Assembly: GCF_001310085.1 (NCBI RefSeq)
Contig: NZ_CP012643.1
Location: 310,001-374,000, forward strand
Length of the DNA: 64,000 nucleotides
Direction of reading: 5' to 3'
Source: Rufibacter tibetensis
GTDB taxonomy: Bacteria; Bacteroidota; Bacteroidia; Cytophagales; Hymenobacteraceae
In this document: one piece after another, positions 1 to 6,891 of the stretch
Layout of the letters: each line of letters starts with the position of its first letter
Position numbering within the stretch: position 1 is the stretch's first letter
Program-made: the position numbers and the translations under genes
The notes under the pieces: generated by a model
What the model was told of the DNA's origin: nothing
The model's input: only the letters and a program-made list of their open reading frames with translations
The model's database searches: none

Positions 1-626
1 TCCTCGTCGTTCAGGAAAATACCCCTGAATTTCACCGAAGGCGGTCCCTGCACCAGTGTGCCCGCTGACACGAAGAGTTCTTTTTGCGGCGTTGGAGCCA
101 CGTCTGCCCACCAGTACCAGGGCGAGACGCCCATCCGCTTTGATACCTCGAAAACCCCGAACGCGGTTCCCCGGGGATCGCTGCCGGCGATCACCAAGGC
201 TTGGCTTACGTTCCCGAAGGGTTTCTCCACCACGGCAATGGTGTAGCTTTCCCACTTGCCGTTGATGCCGGCGTTGTTCAGTTTCCCGCTCGCCGCCAGC
301 TGGTCAACCAGCGCGGACTGCCCGATGGTGCCGATGAGGACCGGCATCCCGGAGAGCTGTTTTTGGTCCCCTTCCCTGATTTCGGGCCTGAAACCCGTTA
401 CCCTTTCCACATCGTCCCTGAAGGCCTCGGCCGCGATCCGCACTACCTCCGCATCTTTTTCGTCAACGAAAACCGGGGCCGCCTTGCCCGCCTGCACCAA
501 AGGGTAAGCCCCGGGTGAACTTTGGTTAGAAATGCTGATGGAGGTACCCTGGCTGTTTTGCGCCTGTAGTTGAAAACCCGTTAAAATGGTGAGAAGAATA
601 GAAACAAAAGCAATGTGTCTTATCAT
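1..626 (-). CDS. GH115 family alpha-glucuronidase, N-terminal part (cut by window edge)
   Basis: The reading frame opens at an ATG at 624-626 and runs off the left edge, giving 208 codons with no stop. The first ~22 residues form a Sec signal peptide (MIRHIAFVSILLTILTGFQLQAQ). The body shows a domain with VFVDEKDAEVVRIAAEAFRD and later GVSPWYWWADVAP and KFRGIFLNDED, which I recognise as hallmarks of the N-terminal region of GH115. GH115 enzymes are large (about 800-1000 residues) and remove (4-O-methyl)glucuronic acid from xylan or arabinogalactan side chains; here the likely site of action is the periplasm or outer surface. It is divergent from the operon starting near 869. The family call is from motif recognition; the substrate is inference. 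The catalytic region lies outside the window. Confidence 0.82.
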   Translation of the reverse strand, partial: MIRHIAFVSILLTILTGFQLQAQNSQGTSISISNQSSPGAYPLVQAGKAAPVFVDEKDAEVVRIAAEAFRDDVERVTGFRPEIREGDQKQLSGMPVLIGTIGQSALVDQLAASGKLNNAGINGKWESYTIAVVEKPFGNVSQALVIAGSDPRGTAFGVFEVSKRMGVSPWYWWADVAPTPQKELFVSAGTLVQGPPSVKFRGIFLNDE

Positions 627-728
627 ACAGGTAGCTGAGGTAGAAAGCGCATTCCGGAGGCGTCAGAGCTCTTCACAAGAGTACTTACCGGCAGTGAAAT
701 GCAATAACACAAAGCAGTTTCATTATCC

Positions 729-745
729 TATCCTGCACTTACCTG
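729..745 (-). promoter_or_regulatory. Weak copy of the PUL direct-repeat motif upstream of GH115
   Basis: TATCCTGCACTTACCTG matches the 10-bp-spaced direct repeat seen before six other PUL units and lies 102 nt before the GH115 start, in the same orientation relative to the gene. Unlike those six it has no TAnnTTTR element at the 20-nt offset (the position reads GTTATTGC in gene sense), so it may be a weaker or differently used site. Confidence 0.35.
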
Positions 746-779
746 TCCTTAAACGCCCATAGTTTAACCCACCCTTTTA

Positions 780-824
780 CAGGATAGCACAGGATAGAAA
801 GTCTACCATATGTGGCTACTTTTA
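780..824 (+). promoter_or_regulatory. PUL regulon promoter for the 869-6561 operon
   Basis: Two CAGGATA half-sites one helical turn apart (780-786 and 790-796) are followed by exactly 20 nt and then TACTTTTA (817-824), a TAnnTTTR -7 element. The same layout is found at 15026-15070, 24654-24698, 28529-28573, 33690-33734 and 42524-42568. Transcription would start near 831. Confidence 0.72.
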
Positions 825-868
825 AAAATGTAAGGTTGAATAAAGACACCTCCAAAAACCCTCAGACA

Positions 869-1936
869 TTGACACCAGAAAAATCTAAAAGCTCCAACCC
901 ATTCTTAAGAATTGCTACCACCGGTACTCTGGGCAGCTGCCTGTTCTTATTTCTGTTGTCCTTGAACGCTTGTGTGCAAAAAAGCGTACTCCGCCAACCG
1001 GTAGCCAAACCCTTGTACGCCGACCCTGTTTTTGATGGAGCCGCTGACCCGGTGGTGATCTACCATAAAAAAGAGAAGAAATGGTTGATGTTTTACACCA
1101 ACCGTAGGGCCACCGATGAGAAAGCCGAAGGCCTTACTTGGGTTCACGGCACCCGCATTGGTATTGCTGAATCTAAAGACGGCGGTGCTACCTGGGACTA
1201 CCGTGACACGGCTAGTATCAACTACAGACCAGATGCTGGTTACACGCACTGGGCCCCAGAAGTGATAGAACATGAGGGCGTGTACCACATGTACCTTACC
1301 TATGTACCCGGCACCTTTACCGACTGGAACCACCCGCGCCACATCGTACACTTAACCAGCAAAAATTTGTTCAACTGGGATTACCAGTCTACCCTACCTT
1401 TGGTCACAAACAAGGTTATAGATGCCAACGTGTACCGCCTGCCAGATGGTACCTGGCGCCTTTGGTACAACAATGAGCGGGATGGCAAATCCATTTACTA
1501 CGCCGATAGTAAAGATCTGTATCACTGGCAGGACAAAGGCAAAGCGGTTCAGGCCCGGGGCGAAGGACCTAAGGTGTTCCGGTGGAAAGACCAATATTGG
1601 ATGATCATAGACGCCTGGAAAGGCCTCCAGGTATTCTCTTCTAATGATTTACTTACCTGGAAACTTCAGGAAGAACGGCTGCTGGAAGAACCCGGCAAAG
1701 GAACCGATGACCAGGCCATTGGCGGCCACCCCGATGTGGTAGTGAACGGTGACAAAGCGTACCTCTTTTACTTTACGCACCCGGGTAGAGCCAAAGCCAA
1801 TCCGGCGCCAGCTACTTCTGTGGCGGCGAAAAGAAGCGTGATTCAGCTGGTTGAACTTGAGTACCAGAACGGCAAACTCACCTGTGACCGGGACAAGCCA
1901 ACTTACATTAACCTGAAGCCCGGCAAAAAACCATAA
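869..1936 (+). CDS. GH43-like five-bladed beta-propeller glycosidase, lipoprotein
   Basis: The sequence has the repeated blade pattern of five-bladed beta-propeller glycosidases (GH43/GH117 type): an early acidic motif DGAADPVVIY that would hold the catalytic base Asp, then HWAPEV, VIDANVYRLPDGTWRLWY and GGHPDVVV blades. A lipoprotein signal ends at LNAC (Cys35 from the start used here), so the enzyme should be membrane-anchored, outside the cytoplasm. The start is unclear: the longest frame begins with GTG at 812, but that lies upstream of the predicted -7 element (817-824), so I use the in-frame TTG at 869; no in-frame ATG precedes the signal. First gene of an operon with a GH28 and a DUF6298-like protein. 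Exact GH family and sugar specificity are not readable from motifs; an arabinofuranosidase or related side-chain role is a guess. Confidence 0.7.
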   Translation: MTPEKSKSSNPFLRIATTGTLGSCLFLFLLSLNACVQKSVLRQPVAKPLYADPVFDGAADPVVIYHKKEKKWLMFYTNRRATDEKAEGLTWVHGTRIGIAESKDGGATWDYRDTASINYRPDAGYTHWAPEVIEHEGVYHMYLTYVPGTFTDWNHPRHIVHLTSKNLFNWDYQSTLPLVTNKVIDANVYRLPDGTWRLWYNNERDGKSIYYADSKDLYHWQDKGKAVQARGEGPKVFRWKDQYWMIIDAWKGLQVFSSNDLLTWKLQEERLLEEPGKGTDDQAIGGHPDVVVNGDKAYLFYFTHPGRAKANPAPATSVAAKRSVIQLVELEYQNGKLTCDRDKPTYINLKPGKKP

Positions 1937-1984
1937 ACATACTTCATCTGCTCCTTAGCACACTCCCTCTACCCTATTCCTATA

Positions 1985-3427
1985 ATGAAGAACACACCCG
2001 TTTTATCCTTCTTTGCTTTAAGTATTCTCTTTTTATCTCTTGTAAGATGCAAGGTAGAGACACCTGTAACAGGTAACTCTGCCCTTGCCTGGGTGAAAGA
2101 AGTAGGCGCTAAGAAAATACCCCGCAAGAAGAAAGAGTTTGACGTCACTGCATACGGTGCCCTCAACGACGGCAAAACGCTTAACACCAAAGCCATTCAG
2201 GCCGCGATTGACGCCTGCTCTTCTGTTGGTGGTGGCATTGTCACGTTCAAACCAGGTAATTATCTAACCGGATCAATTTACCTGAAGAAAGGCGTGCACC
2301 TGCGCATTGATGAAGGCGTGCAGATTTTAGGAAGTCAGAACCTGGAAGATTACCCGGAGATGGATACCCGGGTGGCGGGCATTGAGATGAAATGGCCTTC
2401 TGCTTTAATTAATGTACTGGACCAGGAAGAAGTCGCCATTTCAGGCAAAGGCGTAGTACATGCGCAGGGCAAACCTTTTTGGGACCTGTACTGGAACATG
2501 CGCAAAGAGTATGAACCTAAAAAGCTGCGCTGGATTGTAGACTATGACGCTAAACGGCCTCGTACGCTCCTGGTCTCCAGGTCCTCCAATGTCACCATTG
2601 AAAACATCACCCTCAAACAGGCAGGCTTCTGGACCATCCATATTCTTTACTCTGACCATGTGACCGTTGACGGAGTCGTGATCCAGAACAACATTGACGG
2701 ACACGGCCCCAGCACCGACGGCATCGATATAGACTCCTCTTCTTACGTGCTGGTGCAGAACAGCGACATTGACTGCAACGACGATAACTTTTGCCTCAAA
2801 TCTGGTCGGGATTGGGACGGGTTGCGAGTGAACCGCCCTACCGAATATGTGGTGATTCGGAACTGCATTTCCAGAGCAGGAGGTGGCTTGATTACCTTCG
2901 GCAGCGAGACTTCCGGTGGCATCCGGCACGTACTGGCGCATGACCTGAAAGCGAAAGGAACCGGCGTGGGCCTGCGGTTTAAGTCAGCTACTACCAGAGG
3001 CGGTACCGTAGAAGACATTTACCTGCAGAACATTGAGATGGACGGCGTGGGCACTGCCATTGAAGTTTCCATGAACTGGAATCCAAGCTATAGCTACTCC
3101 ACCCTGCCCGCAGGATATTCTTACGAGACCATACCTGACCACTGGAAAACCATGCTCCGGAAAGTGGAACCGGAAGAACGCGGCATTCCTACGTTCCGAG
3201 ATGTGACTATTTCTAATATCACGGCTACTAATGCTAAGAAAGCCCTTTCTGCGGCTGGTATTGAAAAATCTTCTGTTCAGGGCTTTGTGCTGAAAAACAT
3301 TAAAATAGAAGCTGCCACCGCCGGAGAAATCTCTTATGCCAGTAACTGGACATTTAAGAACGTGAGCCTCCAGACCAAAGACAACAGCAACCTAAAAGTG
3401 CAAAACAGCACGAACGTCACTCCATAA
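1985..3427 (+). CDS. Divergent GH28 family glycoside hydrolase, lipoprotein
   Basis: A right-handed beta-helix GH28 protein of 480 residues starting at ATG 1985, 48 nt after the previous gene. The N-terminus carries the 'FDVTAYGALNDGKTLNTKAIQ' type opening of pectinases after a lipoprotein signal (LVRC, Cys22). Active-site motifs are altered from canonical polygalacturonases: STDGID (243-248) in place of NTDG, CNDDNFCLKSG with the Asp pair at 266-267 retained, GGGLITFGSE where GHG is usual, and RFKS for RIK. Retention of the Asp pair argues for an active hydrolase; loss of the His suggests a specificity other than homogalacturonan, for instance RG-I or a side chain. Compare the canonical paralogue at 36203-37657. 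Family assignment is strong, substrate is inference. Confidence 0.85.
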   Translation: MKNTPVLSFFALSILFLSLVRCKVETPVTGNSALAWVKEVGAKKIPRKKKEFDVTAYGALNDGKTLNTKAIQAAIDACSSVGGGIVTFKPGNYLTGSIYLKKGVHLRIDEGVQILGSQNLEDYPEMDTRVAGIEMKWPSALINVLDQEEVAISGKGVVHAQGKPFWDLYWNMRKEYEPKKLRWIVDYDAKRPRTLLVSRSSNVTIENITLKQAGFWTIHILYSDHVTVDGVVIQNNIDGHGPSTDGIDIDSSSYVLVQNSDIDCNDDNFCLKSGRDWDGLRVNRPTEYVVIRNCISRAGGGLITFGSETSGGIRHVLAHDLKAKGTGVGLRFKSATTRGGTVEDIYLQNIEMDGVGTAIEVSMNWNPSYSYSTLPAGYSYETIPDHWKTMLRKVEPEERGIPTFRDVTISNITATNAKKALSAAGIEKSSVQGFVLKNIKIEAATAGEISYASNWTFKNVSLQTKDNSNLKVQNSTNVTP

Positions 3428-3446
3428 AACTAATTGATCAATACCT

Positions 3447-3498
3447 AGTCCTCCGTTTCAAACCTGCTTTCGTGAAACCAAGTTTGAAACGGAGGACT
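3447..3498. repeat. Perfect 17-bp inverted repeat between the GH28 and DUF6298-like genes
   Basis: AGTCCTCCGTTTCAAAC (3447-3463) and its exact complement (3482-3498) enclose an 18-nt loop. No T-run follows on either strand, so it is not a classic terminator. It could stabilise the upstream mRNA or attenuate the next gene. Confidence 0.7.
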
Positions 3499-3537
3499 GG
3501 TGCAAATGAAAGTTTTGTAGCAAGCCCCTACCCTGTT

Positions 3538-6500
3538 ATGATTTCACTCTTACCTACCAGCCTCCAACCCACACGGCTATTACAGTCAATACTGCTTTTT
3601 TCTTTGGCAACGCTCCTACTTTCGGGGTTGCTGTCACCTTTAGTACAGGCCCAAACCAAAGCGGGACCCGGAATACTTCCCATTGACTTTTCACACGCGG
3701 GTTACGGCGGAGGTGGTATTTCCATCCCTGCAGTGCCGGCAGTTTTGACGGTACGCCCCACTGGCCAGGATGACACCCGGTTATTACAGGCCGCGTTAGA
3801 CCAGGTGGCAAAGTTGCCGCTGCAAGACAATGGGTTTAGAGGTGCGTTACAACTGGCTGAAGGAAGGTTTCTGGTCTCTGGTCAGCTTCGCCTGAACGCC
3901 GATGGTGTGGTGCTCAGGGGAAGCGGAAACCAGAAAACCATTCTGGTAGCCACCGGCAAAGATAGACGCAGTCTGGTTGTGGCTGGTAAGGAGCAACTAC
4001 CTACAGTTGGCACCACCATAAAGATTACCGATACTGTTGTTACGGTAGGAAGCCGCACCTTTACTTTGGAAAACCTGGAAGGGTTGCGCAGTGGAAACCA
4101 AATTGTAATTACCCGTCCCAGCACCAAAGAGTGGATCTCTGCTTTGGGTATGGATACCTTGAAAGGAGTGTTTCCTGATCTGCGCTTCCACTGGCCTGCC
4201 GGTTCCCGGAACCTGGTGTGGGACCGCACCATCACGTCTGTTGAAGTGGCAAAAAAGCAGATCACCGTTGATGCTCCCATCACTACTGCTCTGGAACAAC
4301 AATACGGAGGAGGCACTGTAGCGAAAGTAACCGCAGAAGAACCGCTCCAGCACATAGGCATTGAAAACCTAATCCTTGAAAGCGAGTTTGCCAAAAACAA
4401 CCCGAAAGACGAGGAGCATGCCTGGTATGCCATCAGCTTAGACCAAGTGCGGGATGCCTGGGTGCAAGGCATTACAGCACGGCATTTTGTTTCTTCTGCA
4501 GTTAAAGTAGGCCCACGGGGTCGTAGGATAACAGTAGCAAACTGCCGGAACGAACAACCTGTTTCAGAAGTTGGTGGTTACCGCAGGCACAGCTTTTTAG
4601 TAGAGGGCCAGCAGGTATTGGTGCAGCATTGCACGGCTGAGGCAGGAATCAATGATTTCGCCATAGGCTTTACGGCTGCCGGACCTAACGTATTTCTCCA
4701 CTGCACCTCCACCAATGCCTTAGGCCCGAGCGGCTCTTATGAGAGTTGGGCTTCTGGCGTATTGTATGAAAACGTGCAGGTAAACGGCGCTGGCCTGAGG
4801 CTCACCTACGACCCGGAACGGGCACAAGCCGGCGGTTGGACCGCGGCCAATTCTGTCATCTGGAATTGCACCGCGAAGGAGATTGTAGCCAAAGGGCCTG
4901 CTACTGCACCAGTGGTGGCCATCACCTCTCGGGAGCCGCTCTATGCCAACCAGCTTTCTATAAGGCTAGGTAAACAAGCCTTGGCCGCGATCAGAAAAGA
5001 AACACCTGAAAGCTCTCAGGTAAGTGCATTTTCTCTAAATGAATTCACAACCAAAGACCTCTCCCCCACAACAGCAGAACAGAAACAAGCCCATTCTCCC
5101 CTCCAAATCATCAACGGCCGGTTTGTGATTGGAGACAAAGCGCTTTGGGGAGGGATGGTGAATGATGCTTGGTGGCTGGGGCAAACCTCACCCGCCAATG
5201 CGCTGGACGCAGGAATTAGCATTACCCGGTATGTGCCGGGCCGGGTTGGTCCAGGCCTGACAGAAGATTTACCAGCCTTGGCTACTCGCGTAGCTTCGCA
5301 AGGCACTCCTTTTTACCAAAGCGGACCTGCCATTTGGTATGACCGCCGCCGCGATGACCATTCTATTGTAGAACGCCCCACCAGTTATGTATGGGCGGCC
5401 TTCTACGAACTCCCCTGGGCTCGTAGCGGACAAGGCAAAGCATGGGATGGACTAAGCAAGTATGATGTGAGCACGTACAACCCCTGGTACTTTGACCGTA
5501 CCCGGGAGTTTGCCCGCCTAAGTGACCAAAACGGAATTGTGCTGTACCATCACCTGTACAACAACCACAACTTGCTTGAGACTGCTTCGCACTGGATAGA
5601 TTTTCCCTGGCGCCCGGCTAATAACATCAATGAGACAAACCTACCTGACCCGATAGAACCCAAAACCAAGGTGCACGTAGCCAATCAGTTCTATGACGCT
5701 ACTAATCAAAAGCTTCGGGAATTGCACCGAGCCTACATCTTTCATGTGCTGGACCAATTGGGGAGCTTTGACAACATCATTTTTGGGTTAAGCTTTCAGT
5801 ACTCCGGTCCATTTGAGTTTCAGAAATTCTTTCAGCAAACGGTAGCGGAGTGGGAGCAAAAAAACAACCGCAAAGTGCGCCTGGTACTGGATACCAGCAA
5901 GAATGTAACTGATGCCGTACTCTCCGATCCGGAACTGGCCAAACAGGTCGCGGTTGTAGACATGCGCTACTGGCATTATCTCCCGGATGGCACCTTGTGG
6001 GCCCCGGAAGGCGGAAAGAACTTAGCTTTCCGGGAAATGCACCCCAAGGAGTTCGGAGACCCTACCACCCCAGAGCAGTTGTACCGCCAAGTGCGGGAAT
6101 ACCACGCCAAGTACCCCGACAAGGCAATTGTCGCCTGGCATAGCGGTGCTGGTCCTGTCCCTGCCTTGATGGGCGGAGGCGCTCAGGTTATCATGCGCAA
6201 CCCTACGGCCGGGCACGGACAAGGCCGAACCGTGGATTCTCATCCGCTGGATGCCTTTGTACAGGAGCACTTAGCAGAGAAACTCATGCACATGCAACCT
6301 CAGGACGGCTTGTTGGCCCAAAGTACCCAAAACTGGGCTTTGACAGATGAGGAAAGGAACACACTCCTTCTTTCTTCCCTTTCAGGGCAGGAAATAACCT
6401 TTTCTCAGAAGCTGCCCAAAAAGACCTACACAGGTCTTTGGTTTGATCCTTCTACCGGAAAAAGCCAATCTGCGGAACTTCCAAGTAAGTTTAAAAAGGG

Positions 6501-6561
6501 TACAACTTTGCAAAAACCCACTTCAGCTCACTGGCTCCTGTTGCTGAAGACAGGCAAGTAA
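3538..6561 (+). CDS. Large secreted beta-helix protein, DUF6298-like
   Basis: A ~1007-residue exported protein. The longest frame begins with GTG at 3472, but that codon sits inside a perfect hairpin, and the ATG at 3538 gives a clean Sec signal peptide ending SPLVQAQ, so I use 3538. The first half (to about residue 470) is a pectate-lyase-like right-handed beta-helix (TGQDDTRLLQAALDQ, GVVLRGSGNQKT, repeated short turns). The second half starts near LQIINGRFVIGDKALWGG and contains many Trp/His/Asp motifs (GPAIWYDRRRDDHS, LYHHLYNNHNLLE, GLSFQYSGPFEF, IVAWHSGAGPVPA) that look like a TIM-barrel-type catalytic or sugar-binding domain. It resembles Bacteroidota proteins named DUF6298; that name is from memory. 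Third gene of the operon; activity unknown, a pectin side-chain enzyme is plausible. Confidence 0.65.
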   Translation: MISLLPTSLQPTRLLQSILLFSLATLLLSGLLSPLVQAQTKAGPGILPIDFSHAGYGGGGISIPAVPAVLTVRPTGQDDTRLLQAALDQVAKLPLQDNGFRGALQLAEGRFLVSGQLRLNADGVVLRGSGNQKTILVATGKDRRSLVVAGKEQLPTVGTTIKITDTVVTVGSRTFTLENLEGLRSGNQIVITRPSTKEWISALGMDTLKGVFPDLRFHWPAGSRNLVWDRTITSVEVAKKQITVDAPITTALEQQYGGGTVAKVTAEEPLQHIGIENLILESEFAKNNPKDEEHAWYAISLDQVRDAWVQGITARHFVSSAVKVGPRGRRITVANCRNEQPVSEVGGYRRHSFLVEGQQVLVQHCTAEAGINDFAIGFTAAGPNVFLHCTSTNALGPSGSYESWASGVLYENVQVNGAGLRLTYDPERAQAGGWTAANSVIWNCTAKEIVAKGPATAPVVAITSREPLYANQLSIRLGKQALAAIRKETPESSQVSAFSLNEFTTKDLSPTTAEQKQAHSPLQIINGRFVIGDKALWGGMVNDAWWLGQTSPANALDAGISITRYVPGRVGPGLTEDLPALATRVASQGTPFYQSGPAIWYDRRRDDHSIVERPTSYVWAAFYELPWARSGQGKAWDGLSKYDVSTYNPWYFDRTREFARLSDQNGIVLYHHLYNNHNLLETASHWIDFPWRPANNINETNLPDPIEPKTKVHVANQFYDATNQKLRELHRAYIFHVLDQLGSFDNIIFGLSFQYSGPFEFQKFFQQTVAEWEQKNNRKVRLVLDTSKNVTDAVLSDPELAKQVAVVDMRYWHYLPDGTLWAPEGGKNLAFREMHPKEFGDPTTPEQLYRQVREYHAKYPDKAIVAWHSGAGPVPALMGGGAQVIMRNPTAGHGQGRTVDSHPLDAFVQEHLAEKLMHMQPQDGLLAQSTQNWALTDEERNTLLLSSLSGQEITFSQKLPKKTYTGLWFDPSTGKSQSAELPSKFKKGTTLQKPTSAHWLLLLKTGK

Positions 6562-6638
6562 ATCTTGCAGATTAAAATTAAAGCTGGTTAAGAATCTCCT
6601 AACTCCATTTTCACCTATAAAACAGTCTCAATAAGCGA

Positions 6639-6800
6639 ATTCTCCCCTTGAGGGGAGATAAAGAGGGGTGTTTACAAAGGAGAGCGAACATTGCTGACTA
6701 TTTCAAGGAGGGAAACATGTTGCTGAATTAGATAGCCTGGTCAGAAATGCTTAGACCAGCAGGTGTAAACACCCCTCTATGCTCCCCTCGAGGGGAGAAT
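6639..6800. repeat. MITE-like element with ~37-bp terminal inverted repeats
   Basis: The 330-nt gap between the converging DUF6298-like and PL11 genes holds ATTCTCCCCTTGAGGGGAGA...GAGGGGTGTTTACA (6639-6676), repeated inverted at 6764-6800 with few mismatches. Each arm contains its own small palindrome (CTCCCCTtGAGGGGAG), and an internal hairpin CTGGTC/GACCAG lies at 6737-6759. No coding capacity. The structure suggests a non-autonomous mobile repeat that may also end transcription from both sides. Confidence 0.6.
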
Positions 6801-6891
6801 CCGTGGTATAAAGTAGCTATCATGTTTCTGAGGAATGTATGTTTATTACCTTTTTTTAAAATTCAAAGATGCCCTAGTGGCTTGCCTTCCC

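Noticed and set aside
3472-3537. GTG start of the DUF6298-like gene
   Set aside because: It lies in the loop of a perfect hairpin and adds 22 residues before a good signal peptide; the ATG at 3538 is preferred.
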